Assembly: GCA_013399875.1 (NCBI GenBank)
Contig: VXAZ01006320.1
Location: 833,148 to 897,147, forward strand
DNA from: Gymnorhina tibicen
Taxonomy: Eukaryota > Chordata > Aves > Passeriformes > Artamidae
Length of the DNA: 64,000 nt
Reading direction: 5' to 3'
In this document: piece after piece, positions 26,296-39,243 of the stretch
How the letters are laid out: each line of letters opens with the position of its first letter
Position numbering within the stretch: the stretch's first letter is position 1
The notes under the pieces: generated by a model
Seen by the model: the letters and a program-made list of their open reading frames with translations, nothing else
Told to the model about the DNA's origin: nothing
The model's database searches: none
Made by a program: the position numbers and the translations under genes

Positions 26296-26367
26296 CCTGA
26301 GTTCATTGTCCCACATGAACTGGAAGGCTCCTATCAGGAGCAGGGAGCCCATCCACAACAGGAAGCC
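26296..26367 (-). other. Exon-like segment C, encoding a possible membrane helix
   Basis: This 72-nt segment lies between an acceptor-like CCTTCACTTTCAAG and a donor CAGG followed by GTAACC on the minus strand. Its only open frame encodes 24 residues, GFLLWMGSLLLIGAFQFMW then DNELR, a plausible transmembrane helix followed by a charged stop-transfer end. It ends in phase 0. Segment A needs phase 2 at its strong acceptor, or phase 0 at a weaker AG (GTGGAAG before ATG at 26152). The join of C to A is therefore uncertain. The protein is not recognised. Confidence 0.3.
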
Positions 26368-29300
26368 CTTGAAAGTGAAGGATTTTGTGACATACCAACC
26401 TCAGCTTCTCAGTGTGACGGGGATGTGGTGCTGGACACAACCCCAGACCCACAGTAGAATTTGGGGTGATACCGGAACTGTGTAGATGTCCTAAAAGCTG
26501 GCTGAGGCAGATGTCCAAACAGATCTCAAGACAATCTCTCTAAATAATCAGGTGTCAGGCTACTCCTTCCTCAACCAGTTCTGGGCAGCCCCTAAGAGAT
26601 TTACTCCTCCCTAAGGGTCCCACTAGCACCACACAGCAAACATGCAGCAATCACAGGCACTCGCATTCCACGTACACACACCTACCCACATGTGCCTTGC
26701 CCATTCCTGCAAACAGAGGAGCGGCTGGCTGACCTCCTAGTCCTCTCTGCTAGCTGGTCCACTCTGTGCTGCCAAGGTTAATCTCCTTGGCTTCTTCCGC
26801 ACCAGCCACAAAACACTTGACACTCCTTCTCCTCATAAAAATCATCTGTTATTCCTTCCCGAGAAATAGAAGGGCTTCAATTCTGTCCCCAAAATGATGA
26901 ATCTGAGCATTATATGACTTCAGATGCCTGTAATTCACCAACAAGCCCCTTCAGGGGGAACAGGGAAAAATGCAATTGAATTTATTCATGCATGAATATC
27001 AAATGAGAAAAAGAGAATGAGGAGGATGGCAGGAGAGAGAGGGAGAGGGTGAGACAGGATGGAGAAAGAGGGCAGTAAGGAGAGGCAAAAGAAACAAAAT
27101 GGTAAAGGAAGAGGAAGAGTACATGCAGAGGGGTACAGGAGGACAGAGGCACATAAACACATGCCCAGGATAATCTGTGTGTCATCCCTCATGTCTTCAT
27201 CCCAGGATCATGTCTGTTTGCCTTCCAGCACATCCACAGCATGCAGATAAAGAGACATTTGAACTCTCACTCGGACAAACCCTCCAAGTCGACAAAAACA
27301 TGTAACAAGTCTGGAAGGAAGGGAGAGGGAAAGGGGCTGGGTGGGGAAATGGAGTCATGCCATTCAACACATCACAAGTTTGGAGCTGGTGAAAAGAGCA
27401 AGCCTGGGGCAGCTCATCCTCCAGAGCAGAGCCCCTTCATCCCCACACCCCTCCCCATCTGTACATACTAGGGAGGATTTCCATGGGCTTGCTGGTACAT
27501 ACACCACAGGCATCCCCCCTGAGCCATCATTTCAAGCCTTGGGCTGGGAAGCTGTTGCCCTCCCTAAGCAAGGCCCTCCTCTCCACCATCCACAAGGGAA
27601 GGGACTGAAGATGGTCTCCTTGTCCTGCAGCTCACAGCAGTCACAGGGCTCCATCTTCAACCCCCAATGCACTTTCAGAGAGTTTTGTCATCTGCCCTGA
27701 GTGATACAGGTGGGCTCGCTTGAAAGTGACCTGGGGGTAGATCACACCAGAGGTGAGCATGGGACAAGCTGGTCCTACCGCGACATCCAGAGCATTTCCA
27801 AGGGTCCCCCTCTGTCCTCTCTGTGATTTTTGAGAGGAACAGGAAAGTCCACATTTTTCCTGTCACTACCTGAGCCAGCAGCACTGGCGGGTGAGTTTGT
27901 AGGGAAAGTATGTGATTCACTGCCACTGCTTGAGGATGGACCAGGGGAGAGGGAAAAAGCAGGAAAAGGGGAGCCATATCAAAGCAGAGAGGCTGCAGGG
28001 ATAGCTCGGTGAGATGCAGCCCTGCCCTCTGCAGGTGGCTGTGGGCTGACCCACCAGGCAGCAACCTACACTGGATTTTTAAAGGCATCTTCTAGCCAAG
28101 TCTCACAGGCATAATCCTCCCTCCTGCCAGGCTGACCCAGCCCCAGTCCTTCTTGACAGCCCTGATCGCAGATCTTGCTCCCCTGCATGGCACATGGGAG
28201 CCAAACTCAGAGAATCCTGCTGCTGTAGCCCCAGGAATGGCTGTGCAGCCCATTCCACCCTCCAGCTCATCTGCACAGTGCACAAAACCCCTTGGAGCTG
28301 GGTCCACTGTGTGCCCAGATTAGCCATGGCTGCATGTTGTCTAAGCTCATCCCTAGGCATGCACCAAGGAAGAGGAGCAGACAAGATGCGATATTTGTCA
28401 CAGTGCTCCCAGGTAGGGCATCAGGTCCTGCATCTGTTGCTGTTGTGGGTTCATGTTTGCTGCTTCCAGGAGACAGTGCCCAGCTTTTCCCACACCCTTC
28501 AAAATAGAAAGAGAAAAATAAAATGAGAGAGAGAGTGTAAGCTCTGACGTGAACCTAACTTTAGATCCAAGGGCTGATGACTCACTCCACTGGGGGAGAA
28601 GTGGCTGAGCTGGCTGTAGGTTTCTGTTTATATACCTCACTGAGCTAAATATATAGACTGAGAAGTTCTTCTGTTCTGGCCCAACAACTTCAATCTGCAT
28701 TTTATCCGTCTAAATCTTAATGTTCCCTTCCCTACTAAACCTCTCTCTCTTTTCCCCCAGCACTGCCTTCCTAATCCCCTTTATGCTTGCTTTGTTGTAG
28801 GAAATTGAAGAAACACGTCCCCACCTTCCACTGTGGTGTTTATGGTTAGACTGACAGGGGATTTCTGGGAAATGATTCAGTGTTGTGGCTCTTAAGCACA
28901 GCTCCTCACACAGATCTGCCAGTGCATTTCAGACCTGGCCCAGTGCTCCCAGCCACAGTGCTGGCAATTGGATCCTTGATGCCTCCTGATCCCGGGGTCC
29001 TGATGGCTACACAGCTCTCGGGATGGACATCAGTTCCCTCCCAGGGATCCCTTGTCCCATTGCTCCAGCATGGAGCTCCACTCCTGACACCACCCGTGTG
29101 TCTCAGGGCTGCCAAAGGTGCTGTCTTCTCCAGCCCACTGCCCTGGGGCATGATGCCGCTTTGCCATCATGCCTCAGGCCCTAGCTGACACACCATCAGG
29201 TGCTCCATGAGGAAAGGCTGACAGCCACTGCCAGCTATTCTCCACTTCTGAGACCAGAAAATGGATTTTGTCATCAGAAAAAGGCAGCTCTATGAGACCT

Positions 29301-32300
29301 CCACAATGCTTTTCACTTGCCAGAGCCTGGCTGGCACTCCCAGCACCCTCCCTCACACCTGTGCTCGTACCTTGCACATTCATGGCACGATGGTGCCATG
29401 GTCACTCTCCCATTTGCCCATCATCACGTTTCAGACAGGAGCTGCAACCTGGAGGTCCAAGGGCCCACAGAGAGGGGTTTCACACATCAACTCCTCCTCT
29501 CTTCTGGGTGCTGCCATCCCTCCCCACCACCTGATAAACACAGCATCATCTTACACATTGGTAAAGAAGCCCCTCAAAAGTTGTAACTTCAGGGAGACAG
29601 GGAGAGCAGAGACACTGCAGGAAAAGCAACATCCACATGCACAAACCTGTCTGGGCTTCCCAAAATTACAGGTCCAGAGTGGTGTAGCAGAGCTGAAATA
29701 GATGGTTGAGGACACAAGGATCATTTCTGGTTGCCCTGAAGGCCACTGTGGATCTGTAATATCTGCAAGTTGGAATATCCCCTCACCTCATCCCTCCTCA
29801 TCCGAAGCAGCAAAGAAGGGGATAGTAAAAAAAGAAGAGCTTAGAAAGAGGCAGGAGGGAAATTAGAAATTAATCCCTCCAGCAGAGAAGAGAAACAAAG
29901 GGTGTGCAAGAGAAAAAGGAACCTCTGCCCCCTCTGAACTATGGTGGCAGACAGGCTTCTAGATAAGAAACAAAGACCATTTACAAAGAGGTGGTTTTAT
30001 GAAAAGTAACAGTGGAGAAGAAAAACATAATGAGAGAGTGTGCATTTGAGGGAGAGGTCTCCAAGGGATGAAATTCAATTTAACACAACAGCTCCGTCTA
30101 GGAAAAGAAGATCACCTTTGCAGTTTGCTAAGCAGCTGCTGGGAAGAGGAGCATTGTGTTCAAAAGCCCTCTGTGAATCTTCTCTAGGTGTAAGTCTGTG
30201 GGACCCAGTGGTGAAACCTGGATCTGAGGTTCCCCAAGGCAACCCTTGGGTTTGGACCGAGACAGTGGTATGTCAGTCTCTGAGGGACAATCTCATAGAG
30301 TACCTATTTGTCATCTTGTTCCAAACCTTCTCATCTTCACTCAAAATATTAGAGAGTTGATTTCCCAGCAAGCATCCAAGCTGAGCTATCCTGACCTGCT
30401 TCACCCCACTGATCATCCAAAGGACAATATGGAGAGTCTGCACAGATCATTCTCCATGCAAGAAGCACCAGCACTTCATTTGGAGAGCATAAGCAATCTT
30501 ACAAGCGTGTTTGCAAAATGCCTGTTGCAGAAGGACAGGCTCTGTTTAGGCTGAGGCCAGCAGCATCCAAGAGATCAAATACCCTCTTGGCTCAGTTGTG
30601 CTCCTTGGCTCTGTCAGGCAGCCTCTGTCTGCCCTCACACAGCCAGAGGGAGGCCAGAACAGGCAAGAGGCAACCTCTGATCAACAGCTACTCCAGGAAG
30701 CAGAGAAGAAGGCAGCAATGGCTAGGGAGCACCCCAGGGTAGACTGCAGTCTCCTCTCAGGCATGTTCACTGCTCCTTAAAAAAAAAGAAAAGAGAAAAT
30801 CTGCACCTCACATAACAGATAGTCCTTCTCATCACCCATCCATCCCTTTGGCCTCAACTCTTTGAGGCTCTGTGCCATGTTCTGCACAGCTGTTTTGTCT
30901 CACCTGGCTTTGGAGCCAGGGCAAACATCTGCACCCAGCTGAGTGGCAGGGAGCAGCAATGGGTTGAAAAACAGGACGACTGCTGGGGCCAGTAAGAGTA
31001 AAGGAGGAAGATTCAGAAAGGCAAAATAAAAAGAAAGGCAATCTTGTGGTGCCACCTCGTGATGGGTTTGCACAACGTAGCCTGGGCCAAGAAGTCCTGG
31101 GACCACGGACAGAAGTGGAAAAGTACTGAGGTGGAAGTCTGTATGGTTTAAGATCAACAAAAAGTGAGACCCATTCACATTTGCTACAGCTCAGGAAAGG
31201 CATGACCTTGACTGAGACATTTCTTTTCCTGAGAGCAGCAAAAGCCCAGGGAAGACAATAGATAACTCCCTGCACAAATGATAGAGGACACCAAAAACAC
31301 TGATGGATTCAACCTTTTCCCATCATACTGTACCCTCTGGCAGAGAAGCTTGTGGACTAAAGGCACAAAACAACACAGGAATAAAAGAGGAAAACGTGCT
31401 TTTTTTGTAGGACTCACCACTGCAGTGGAGGGGTGGCTGCAAAGATGCCTTGGGCTGAATCAAAAGCATAAACTGGCATAACATGAAAGGTTTGAGACTC
31501 ACCTGCTCTCCAACATAACTGAAAATTTATTTCATCCAATGATCCTTATTCTGGGCTCTGGAGCAAGAAGAAACAAGATCAAATCCCCAGGATATAAGCT
31601 TAGAGGAACCATTCCCATTGGGGCGACTATCTCCCCAACATTATCTCTTTCCAGCTCTATCTGAAGCACAGGGCATACTGATTTCCCCCTCATTGGGGGG
31701 AATATGCCCTTCGATGTACTTGATGCTACCGGTGAGGAATTTTCCAGGACTAGAGATTGCTGAAGTACTTTCTCTTCTATTGTTGAAGTACAAAACAAGG
31801 CATCTCCTCCAGTATTTTTCAGCTGGAGAAATGTTACATAAGCACTTAGTTAGTTCTCATCTTAGGGACAAGGAAACTGAGGTCCAGAGAAAGAAGATGA
31901 TGCATTCAAGATCACCCTGCAGAGCAGATGTAAATCTGAGTCTGCCCAGTCCCAGCTCAGCACCCACACAGTGGGCCATTCTCTACCAGCACCCAGCTGG
32001 GAGACCCCCTGAATACCAAATATCATCAAATGGAAACCCAGTCTGACACTTCAAGGTGTGCACTGCCATGGGGAGAGTGAGGAAGGTGTTTCCTGCCAAA
32101 CCTTCCATCATACAGCTGTGTTTTCCACTGGAATGGGAGGTTTAATTTTTCTGTGAAGGGAGGGTATGAGCGGAAATTAAGATCTTGGAGTAGATCAGCT
32201 GATCCAGTGTGGCATACCCCGTGCTTCTAACTCTTCCCAAGTCCCACAGTCCTCTTCAGTATATTTTCCAAATAAGAAAGGAAATAGAAGAGACAGAAAG

Positions 32301-32347
32301 ATATAAATATTGGAGGCTAAATTTGAGCTACAGCAGTGCCTGGGGGA

Positions 32348-32387
32348 GAAAAAAAGAAAAAAAGAAACAAACAAACAAAAAAAAAGA
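32348..32387 (+). repeat. A-rich low-complexity tract
   Basis: Runs of A are interrupted by single G and by three CAAA units (AAAAAAAG, CAAACAAACAAA). It is simple sequence of a kind common in bird introns. Confidence 0.8.
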
Positions 32388-32670
32388 ATCAGAGAACAGT
32401 TTATCAGATGCAAGGTTAAGAAGGGACAGGGGTTATGGTTAATAATAAGCCAGTTTGCTGTTCTGCTCCCAGGCTATAGCCCAGTCTCTCACTCCCCTCC
32501 CCCAGCTCCCCTATCGCTCCCATCCCGCCTCCCACCCTCCCTGTCGCTCACTCTTTCTGCTCCGTCACTTCGCGTCAGGCTGGGGATTTGATGCAAGGCT
32601 CCTGCCTCTTCCCATGGCTCCACACCACTGACCCAGCCGTCAGCACGGGCACACCGCTCCCTGGGCTCAC

Positions 32671-32935
32671 CGATCCGCCTGCCAGCCCTCCACCGGGGGT
32701 GGGAAGGGAGTGCTCAGAGCACACCAAAATTGCGAGGAAGAGTTCTGCGCTGGCTGACGATGCAGCAAGGGAATGGTCTGTCTGAGCACCCAGGGCTGCA
32801 CAGGACAGCCGGAGCTGAAGGACATGCACAGAGGCACCACACTCGGCCAAACCAGTTTGTCCTGCTGATACAGCCACTCCAGTGCTGGTACCCAGGCAGT
32901 ATCTGCATGGCACTGCAGCGTGCCTTATATATGCC
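32671..32935 (-). promoter_or_regulatory. Candidate minus-strand TATA promoter and non-coding exon (alternative CACNA1I start?)
   Basis: The minus strand carries TATATAAG at 32924-32931. About 230 nt downstream there is a consensus splice donor (GGATCG then GTGAGCCC, boundary at 32671). The local sequence is moderately GC-rich, with several CpGs between about 32.5 and 32.9 kb. If used, it would be a non-coding first exon spliceable to the acceptor at 10974. No direct evidence of transcription can be read from sequence, and the 42.7 kb candidate looks better. Confidence 0.2.
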
Positions 32936-34558
32936 CAAGGGCTGCTCAGAAGGCCAGGGCAAGGACAGCAGGGTTTATTTCCAGCTTGCAGCACAAGCAG
33001 GCCTCTTGTCACCCTATCCTACCCTCTCTGCTGTACAGACTTTGAGGGGGAAAAGCCTTCTTCTCCTTCTCTGAAGCCTGCTGGGACACATGAGGTCAGA
33101 CCCAGCAGCATGCAGAGCAGGCAGTTGCTAGTGGGTTGGACAGGGAGGAAAGGACTCCAGCATTTAAAACTGTGAGATGAAGAGTGGGAAGAGTTCCATG
33201 TGGAACAACTCCCCACAATACACCAAGAAGAGACCTGCAAAACACTCTGCCTGCGTGAGGACAGAAAAAACATGTGGCTTCTTGTCTCCACCAGTACTCC
33301 AGAGCCACCATTTCAGAGGAGATGCCTTGATGTCAACTGGGCAGCACGGCAAGGGCCGCAAACTGGCCACAGGCATTTCAGAAATGCTCACTCTCATCTG
33401 CAAGTCAGGAGAGCACAACACCATCCTCCATAGCAAAAAGGCTGCCACACAACTCCAGGGAGAAGGCTGCTCGTCTAAGACCACTGGCTACTAATTGGGC
33501 TGCCTTTCAAGCTAACTAACTGGGCACTCCAAGCCCAATACAGAGCTCTCAGGAGCCAGCCCTCAGCTGGGATAGAGCCATTGTTAGCCAGAGAACTTCT
33601 GTGGCGTAGCAGGCACAGACTCTGTCTTCCACTCCCTTCCAGCCTCCCTGCTGGCATCAGTTCCTGGTGACCCTCCTCATTCCCCTTCCCTGGCCACCAA
33701 GGGTCTGAAAAGTAGCCAGGCAGAGAGCTTGGCTGCTGTGAAAGCCACTAGGGCCAGGAGGCCTGTCTATGCCTAGAAATGCCCTCCATCACTCACGTCT
33801 GCCTACACACGTGCACAAGCACTCACAGCCAAAACAAGATCAGCCTGTGCCCACACAGGGGCATCTTCACATGCACAGACATCACCGGTGGCGGGATGTC
33901 TCTCAGGCAAACACATCCAGAGACAGGCAGGACTGCCTATCCAAGGAGAAGCATCAGGCAGGGCTTAGGCTACCTGCATATTCCTCCCAGCTCGGGCACA
34001 GGCAGGCTGGGCATCTCTGTGTGAGTCACCTTCCCCCTCTGAGCAGAGGGTAATATCTCAATCATTTTGCTGAAGTGTGTTGGAGCCCAAGGCTGAAACG
34101 CAGCCTGTAGGAGCCAAGTGCTTATTATATGTCCTGAGCACACGCTTACTGCTTCTGCATGCGTCATTGCATATGAGCTGAACTTTCAGCAGCGAGGGAA
34201 TCGAGGGAGGGAGGACATGGGAAGCAGGGAGGGAGAGAGGGGAGAGAGGACAGGTGACATTTCAGCTGCATACAGCAGGAGCAGAAGTGGTGGAGAGGTG
34301 CAGGCAGGTGGCTACCAAAATACAAACAAGTGCCAGCTAGGGCTCTCACAGCCACTGGGGTGAGATCCCAAGGAAGAAAGAAGCATAAGGAAAAGCAAGC
34401 AGGGAAGAAATAATTTTTAAAGCCGGGAACTACAGCATCAGGGAGATGAGACCAAGGCTGAGGAAAAGGCAGGTAGGCAGAGCCTACAGCCATGACTACT
34501 GGAATACTCTGTTTGGGTCTGAGGCTCCCAGCATAAGAAAGACACAGGCCCACTCAAG

Positions 34559-35006
34559 CAGGTCCAGAGGAGAGCTACAAAGATGATCCAAGGGCTGGAG
34601 CAGTCCCCTGTAAGGAAAGGCTGAGAGAGTTGGAGCTGTTCAGCCTAGAGCAGAAGGCTCCAGAGAGAACTTACATCAGCCTTCCAGTACTTAAAGAGGT
34701 CCTACAAAAAAGATGGGGAGGGATTCTTTACCATAGACCATAGAGACAGGATGAGGGGTAATGGCTTTAAACAGAAAGAGGATAGATTTAGATTAGATAT
34801 TAGGAAGAAATACTGTGAGGGTGGTGAGGCACTGAAACAGGTTGCCCAGAGAAGCTATGAACACCCCACATCCCTGTGAGTGTTCAAGGCCAGGCTGGAT
34901 GGGTCTGTCAGCAACCTGGTCTAGTGGAAGGTCTCCCTTCCCACAGAACTAGATGATCTTTATGGTCCTTCCAACACAAACCATTCTATAATTCTATGAT
35001 TCTATA
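34559..35006 (+). mobile_element. CR1 LINE, 5'-truncated 3' end
   Basis: The copy starts inside the C-terminal part of the CR1 ORF2 region (GTCCAGAGGAGAGCTACAAA, with the GGCTGAGAGAGTTGGAGCTG block). It runs through the 3' UTR landmarks (GTTCAAGGCCAGGCTGGATG, CTAGATGATCTTTATGGTCC) to the diagnostic terminal repeat of ATTCTATGATTCTATAAT. CR1 is the dominant bird retroposon, and 5' truncation is its normal mode of insertion. The element has several indels and is not coding. Confidence 0.93.
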
Positions 35007-38000
35007 ATGGGCAGAAAGAAGATGAAGGTAAAGACAGGTGCTTGAAGCAAGTGAGGTATCAGAGGAGAATGAGTTTCTGCTAGTCCATAGAACAGACAGG
35101 GGGAATGAAAAACTGTGGGAATAAAAAACTGTGGAAAGATGAGATTGGCAGAATCTTGCTGTATCATTTTCATGTGCTGTTTTGCACCCTGGATGGAGGA
35201 AACAAAATCACAACCATGCAGGTATGTTGGCTGAAGGGACCTGGAGGTTGATTTCAAAGGCAAGACCCAGGGAAAGCTCATCTGTTTGCTGCCTGCAAAA
35301 TCCCCCAAGCAGTAGAGTGGGTTTCCACTGCTGAGATGGTTTTCCAAGCAGCATGGGAGCTACACAGAATGAATTGAAAGGTTCTCCGCCCCTTAGATCA
35401 ACACTACAGACACTTTCAAAAGGAGACACACATGCACATAAAATCAGTTTTCCTTTAGACACCTTTTTGGCTCACATCTAAGCCAAGACTTAGCTAGAAT
35501 TAATTGCCTTAGTGAACAGCAATGCACTCCAATCCAAGCCTTGTGAGGCAAATCTGATGAATGACTTCGGTTGTCTTGGAAAATGACATGCAGTCAAAGC
35601 TGTATTTGAGGAGTGAAGGATAGCATGCCTCTCCGTAAGGACTTACAGTTTCACGGGTGATGGACAGGTTTTCTTCCATCAGCTTGAGAGTGATGGGGGA
35701 GGAGAGCACAGCACTCCTCCAAATAGCTGGGAGAATCATGCTACCATGAGCAGAGATGCAGAAAGCATGACCCACCAGAGAGGTACTGAGCAAAATGAAG
35801 CTGTTTAGACTACAACAGATTGAGAAGGGGCTTGATAACCATTCTTCAAATGCATACAAGTTTGCTAAAAAAGGAGAAGGGTTCTCAGTTCTTAGTGTCC
35901 ACAGTGGACAGAAGCAACAACAGGCTTACATTGCAGTACAGGGCATTCAGTGGTAAGGAGGGCAAGGCGTACGATGCTCAGGCTGCCTGAGGATCATCCT
36001 GCGCTTCAGGGCTTTGAAACCAGGCCAGCCCAAACCTCTTGGGAACAATGCATGCATTGATCATCCTGAGATGAATATGAAGTCAGTGACATCCTGAGGA
36101 CACAGCCAGGCCTGTCTTCTGTGGGTGTCTAATCCCAAATGGCCTGTGGCCACCACCACGATCAAGTGTTGCTATTGTGGTGCTTTTCGTGGAGAAACAG
36201 CAGCTGTTTCTCCCCTGGCCATTTCTTCCTGAGCAATACCCATTTATTTTGTCTTCCTGAGAGTCTCACAGAGCCCAGCATGTGTTTGCAACACTTTGTG
36301 AATAATAACACTCATATATCTCCAGCAAAATAAAAAACTGGGTCAGCTAAGGCATATGCTTGTGTACATGAGGAGCAGCCAATGCATCTGCCAATGAGCC
36401 CTACGGTGCTGCAACATCCAACCCACCAGGCCCACAGGGGTTATAAAGCAGTGTTCCTCCACAGGGGAAAGCGGGGAGAGTTCATCGATAACTGGGAACA
36501 CGCAACCATTTTAGTGACATTTCACAGGTGAGATCATGAATAAAACAGGACCTGAGAGAGGGTTCTAACAAATTGCTCATACTAATATCCTGGCCACTGG
36601 AACAGAGGGAGTGAATGTGCAATTACCCCAGCTCCAGAAGCTGCCTCCAGTGCCTCCAGTTTGTGTGCTTACATATCAGAAAGGGCTAGGTGCAAATAAA
36701 GCTACATACCTGCCTACTGTAGTGTGCAGGAGGGTGGCTAAGGAGGAACACTCAGAAGGAAAAAATGAGTCAGGAATGTTGGGGAAGAGCAGAGACAAGA
36801 CAAAAGCACAGCACACTGCAATACAGAGACCCGTTTAACTCAGAGGAATTTAGAAAGAAACCAGAGTCCTGGCTCACAAGTTGGAGCAGGCTCCACACAA
36901 CCGGCTGGAAGATCACAGGCCCCTGAACCCACAGGCTCTCCACTGGCTGCAGCCCACGTAGATGCCAAAGCAACTACACTGCATTAGAGAGAAGCTAAGC
37001 TTGGGATATTTGCCAAGAGACCAAGATGAGGAATCTTTGACCTGTCCCTCCCCAGCGGGCAGGACCTTCAGCCACTTCATGTACACTCATGTGCATGTGC
37101 ACATCTGTCCCCACTGGGCCAAAATCCAGGCTGAAGTCACACCCTCTGTTAGAGACAAAGATTTTTGCTGAAGCAAGGCAGCCAAAATGGAGACAGAAAA
37201 AAGCTTCTGCAATGGGAGTCACAGGTAGGAGCTGCCCAGCTGGCCATTTCTCTTCCTGTATTTTACAAAGCCCTGGTGACCAGCGGTGGGTTCCCTGAAA
37301 ATGCTATGCTATGTCATCTCAGCATGGCCCCACGTCCTGCACATTAAGGTTCAGGCCCCAGAAGACAGAGAGCTGTGTGATTTTACCCATCGTCCCTCAA
37401 TCATCCCTGATCACCGCAGTGAAACTGGCTTAGGCCAGTCCTCTCCCCAAGACATGGATGGGAGACAGTAGAGGGCAATTGCCTATTTTAATGCGTCCAG
37501 CGATAATCAGGCTGGCAAGGATGTACAGAGCAAAAAATCAGGCAGCAGGAGTACACAGGCAGGGAGCCGGAAATAATTACCACGATACTGTAACCAGAAA
37601 ACACAAGGCCAAGCTATTTACCATACTAATTAGTGTTTATCCCTGTTTATGGCTCCACATGGCAGTGGGACTGGAGGCCTGATTGGAGGTGTAAATGCTT
37701 AAAGGAACAAGCTCTGGATATTAGAATTACACACCAGGTCAAGGGAAAGCTTCTGCTGAGCGGAGGACAGGGAGAGCTAAGCCACGCATCCCTCTCTTCC
37801 TCTACCGGAGAGCTGGAGTTGCTGAAAGGAAGACCCAGATGGTCCTTCCAGAGCACAGTTATGGGGAAGTGCCCAGAGACTGCTACATGCTATTTATCTG
37901 CTAATGCATCTCCATATCTTCATTTCCCTCAGGTCTTTTTCTCCTACACTGTTTCTCTTGGATGCTGCAACCAGATTAAAGATTTCCCTAAAGTGTTCCT

Positions 38001-38141
38001 TAATGTTCCTCCTTCTAAACTGAGTCTGTTTCAACAAAATAAGACACAATTTTCCTTATATTACAGCAGAGTTATTTTTCCAAGGCAGTTTTCCCATATC
38101 TTCCCCCCTTCAACATCTTTTTCTTTTTTATTTCTGAACAG

Positions 38142-38208
38142 ATTCAGAGTAGAGGCACAGGAGAAAGGGACAGATATGCCGCAGTTTGCCCGGTTGCCAC
38201 TGACAAAG
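38142..38208 (+). other. Exon-like segment on the plus strand
   Basis: A 67-nt segment is preceded by a long pyrimidine tract ending in TTTATTTCTGAACAG and followed by AAAG then GTGAGTATT, both close to consensus on the plus strand. One frame through it reads FRVEAQEKGTDMPQFARLPL and stays open into the flanks. It would belong to a transcript antisense to CACNA1I, such as a lncRNA. It could equally be a chance pairing of good splice signals. Confidence 0.25.
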
Positions 38209-39226
38209 GTGAGTATTGGGATGAAGATTCAGGAGCTTATAGCAGAACCCCCTGCTCCAAACCCCGGCCCACCACACCCTTCTGTGTAATTTCCCACTGG
38301 GATGTTCTGCACAGCAGCAGCCAGTCAGCCTCTGCTGCCTGTCCTCACCACTGCCTGCTACAAAGCTGCCTTGACAACAGCAAGAGGTAGCTGAAATACT
38401 TCCCTAACCATTTTTTAATTTGTTTTAATACTGTAGGCTATGTCACAGGGAAATAAGTCTCTGGAGGTGCTGCTCATGCTAAGGAAAAGTCTGAGTGTTC
38501 AGGCACTGGGCACTGCTGATCTTTCCAAGCCTGGGTCTGTCACCCCATCCTGCAGGGGCTGATTCACTCTTCCCTTACATTGTTCATCGCCCACAGTCTC
38601 CCCGCTAGAAGCCCTGCAGCTGGTCTTGTCTCTGCCCCTCGCACTTTATTCTTCAGCTCAAGAATTAAAACAGCGCTTGCCTCTCTCCTGTGAAGCTCTC
38701 TCCCAAAATAAAATCAAAAAGCAGTGTTGGCCCCAATCTGTCCCTGTACCTTCCCTCCATGCTACATTACCAGATGCTCTCAAGGAGCTTGGCATGTCCT
38801 ATTTGCTTCCATCGAGGATGTGATATCTGAAAACCCCTGGGAGACAGTGGCTTTCCAGTCTGGAGAATTTGCCTCCCCCTCTGCATCAGATGTGTCAGAG
38901 CAGCATTTCATTTACCTTTTCCAGTGATTTTTATCGGTCTGGTTATCAGTGAGGAAGTTTAACCCACTCCTGGGCAAATCCCTGAAAGTCAAACAAGTTA
39001 CAGTGAGGGGGGAACCACTGTGAGGGAAACAGTCTTGAAGTGAGACAGAGTCCAATCAGGCAGTGACCCTTTGGTGCATGGAGAATGATCCCACCTCAGC
39101 TGATTCTGTCCCCTGCAAAGGCCTGTGAGCAGCCTGCCTGCCACCAGCGTGGGTGGCTGTGCACTGTAGCCATGTCACTCTCCCTAGCTCTCCCAGTATC
39201 AGCACCCTGCACTGCTGTGCTGAGAA

Positions 39227-39243
39227 GCCATGGCAACCATGGC
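39227..39243. promoter_or_regulatory. Palindromic GCCATGG repeat, RFX-like
   Basis: GCCATGGCAACCATGGC is a perfect inverted repeat with 7-bp arms around CAA. The string CCATGGCAAC is a half X-box, as bound by RFX factors. Function is inferred from the motif only. Confidence 0.25.

Noticed and set aside
35509..35859. 116-codon minus-strand ORF
   Set aside because: No recognisable family, no acceptor or donor at its ends, and cysteine/serine-rich chance composition.
37633..38289. 218-codon plus-strand ORF
   Set aside because: It runs through apparent splice signals at 38141 and 38209. Only the 67-nt segment between them is kept, as a weak exon candidate.
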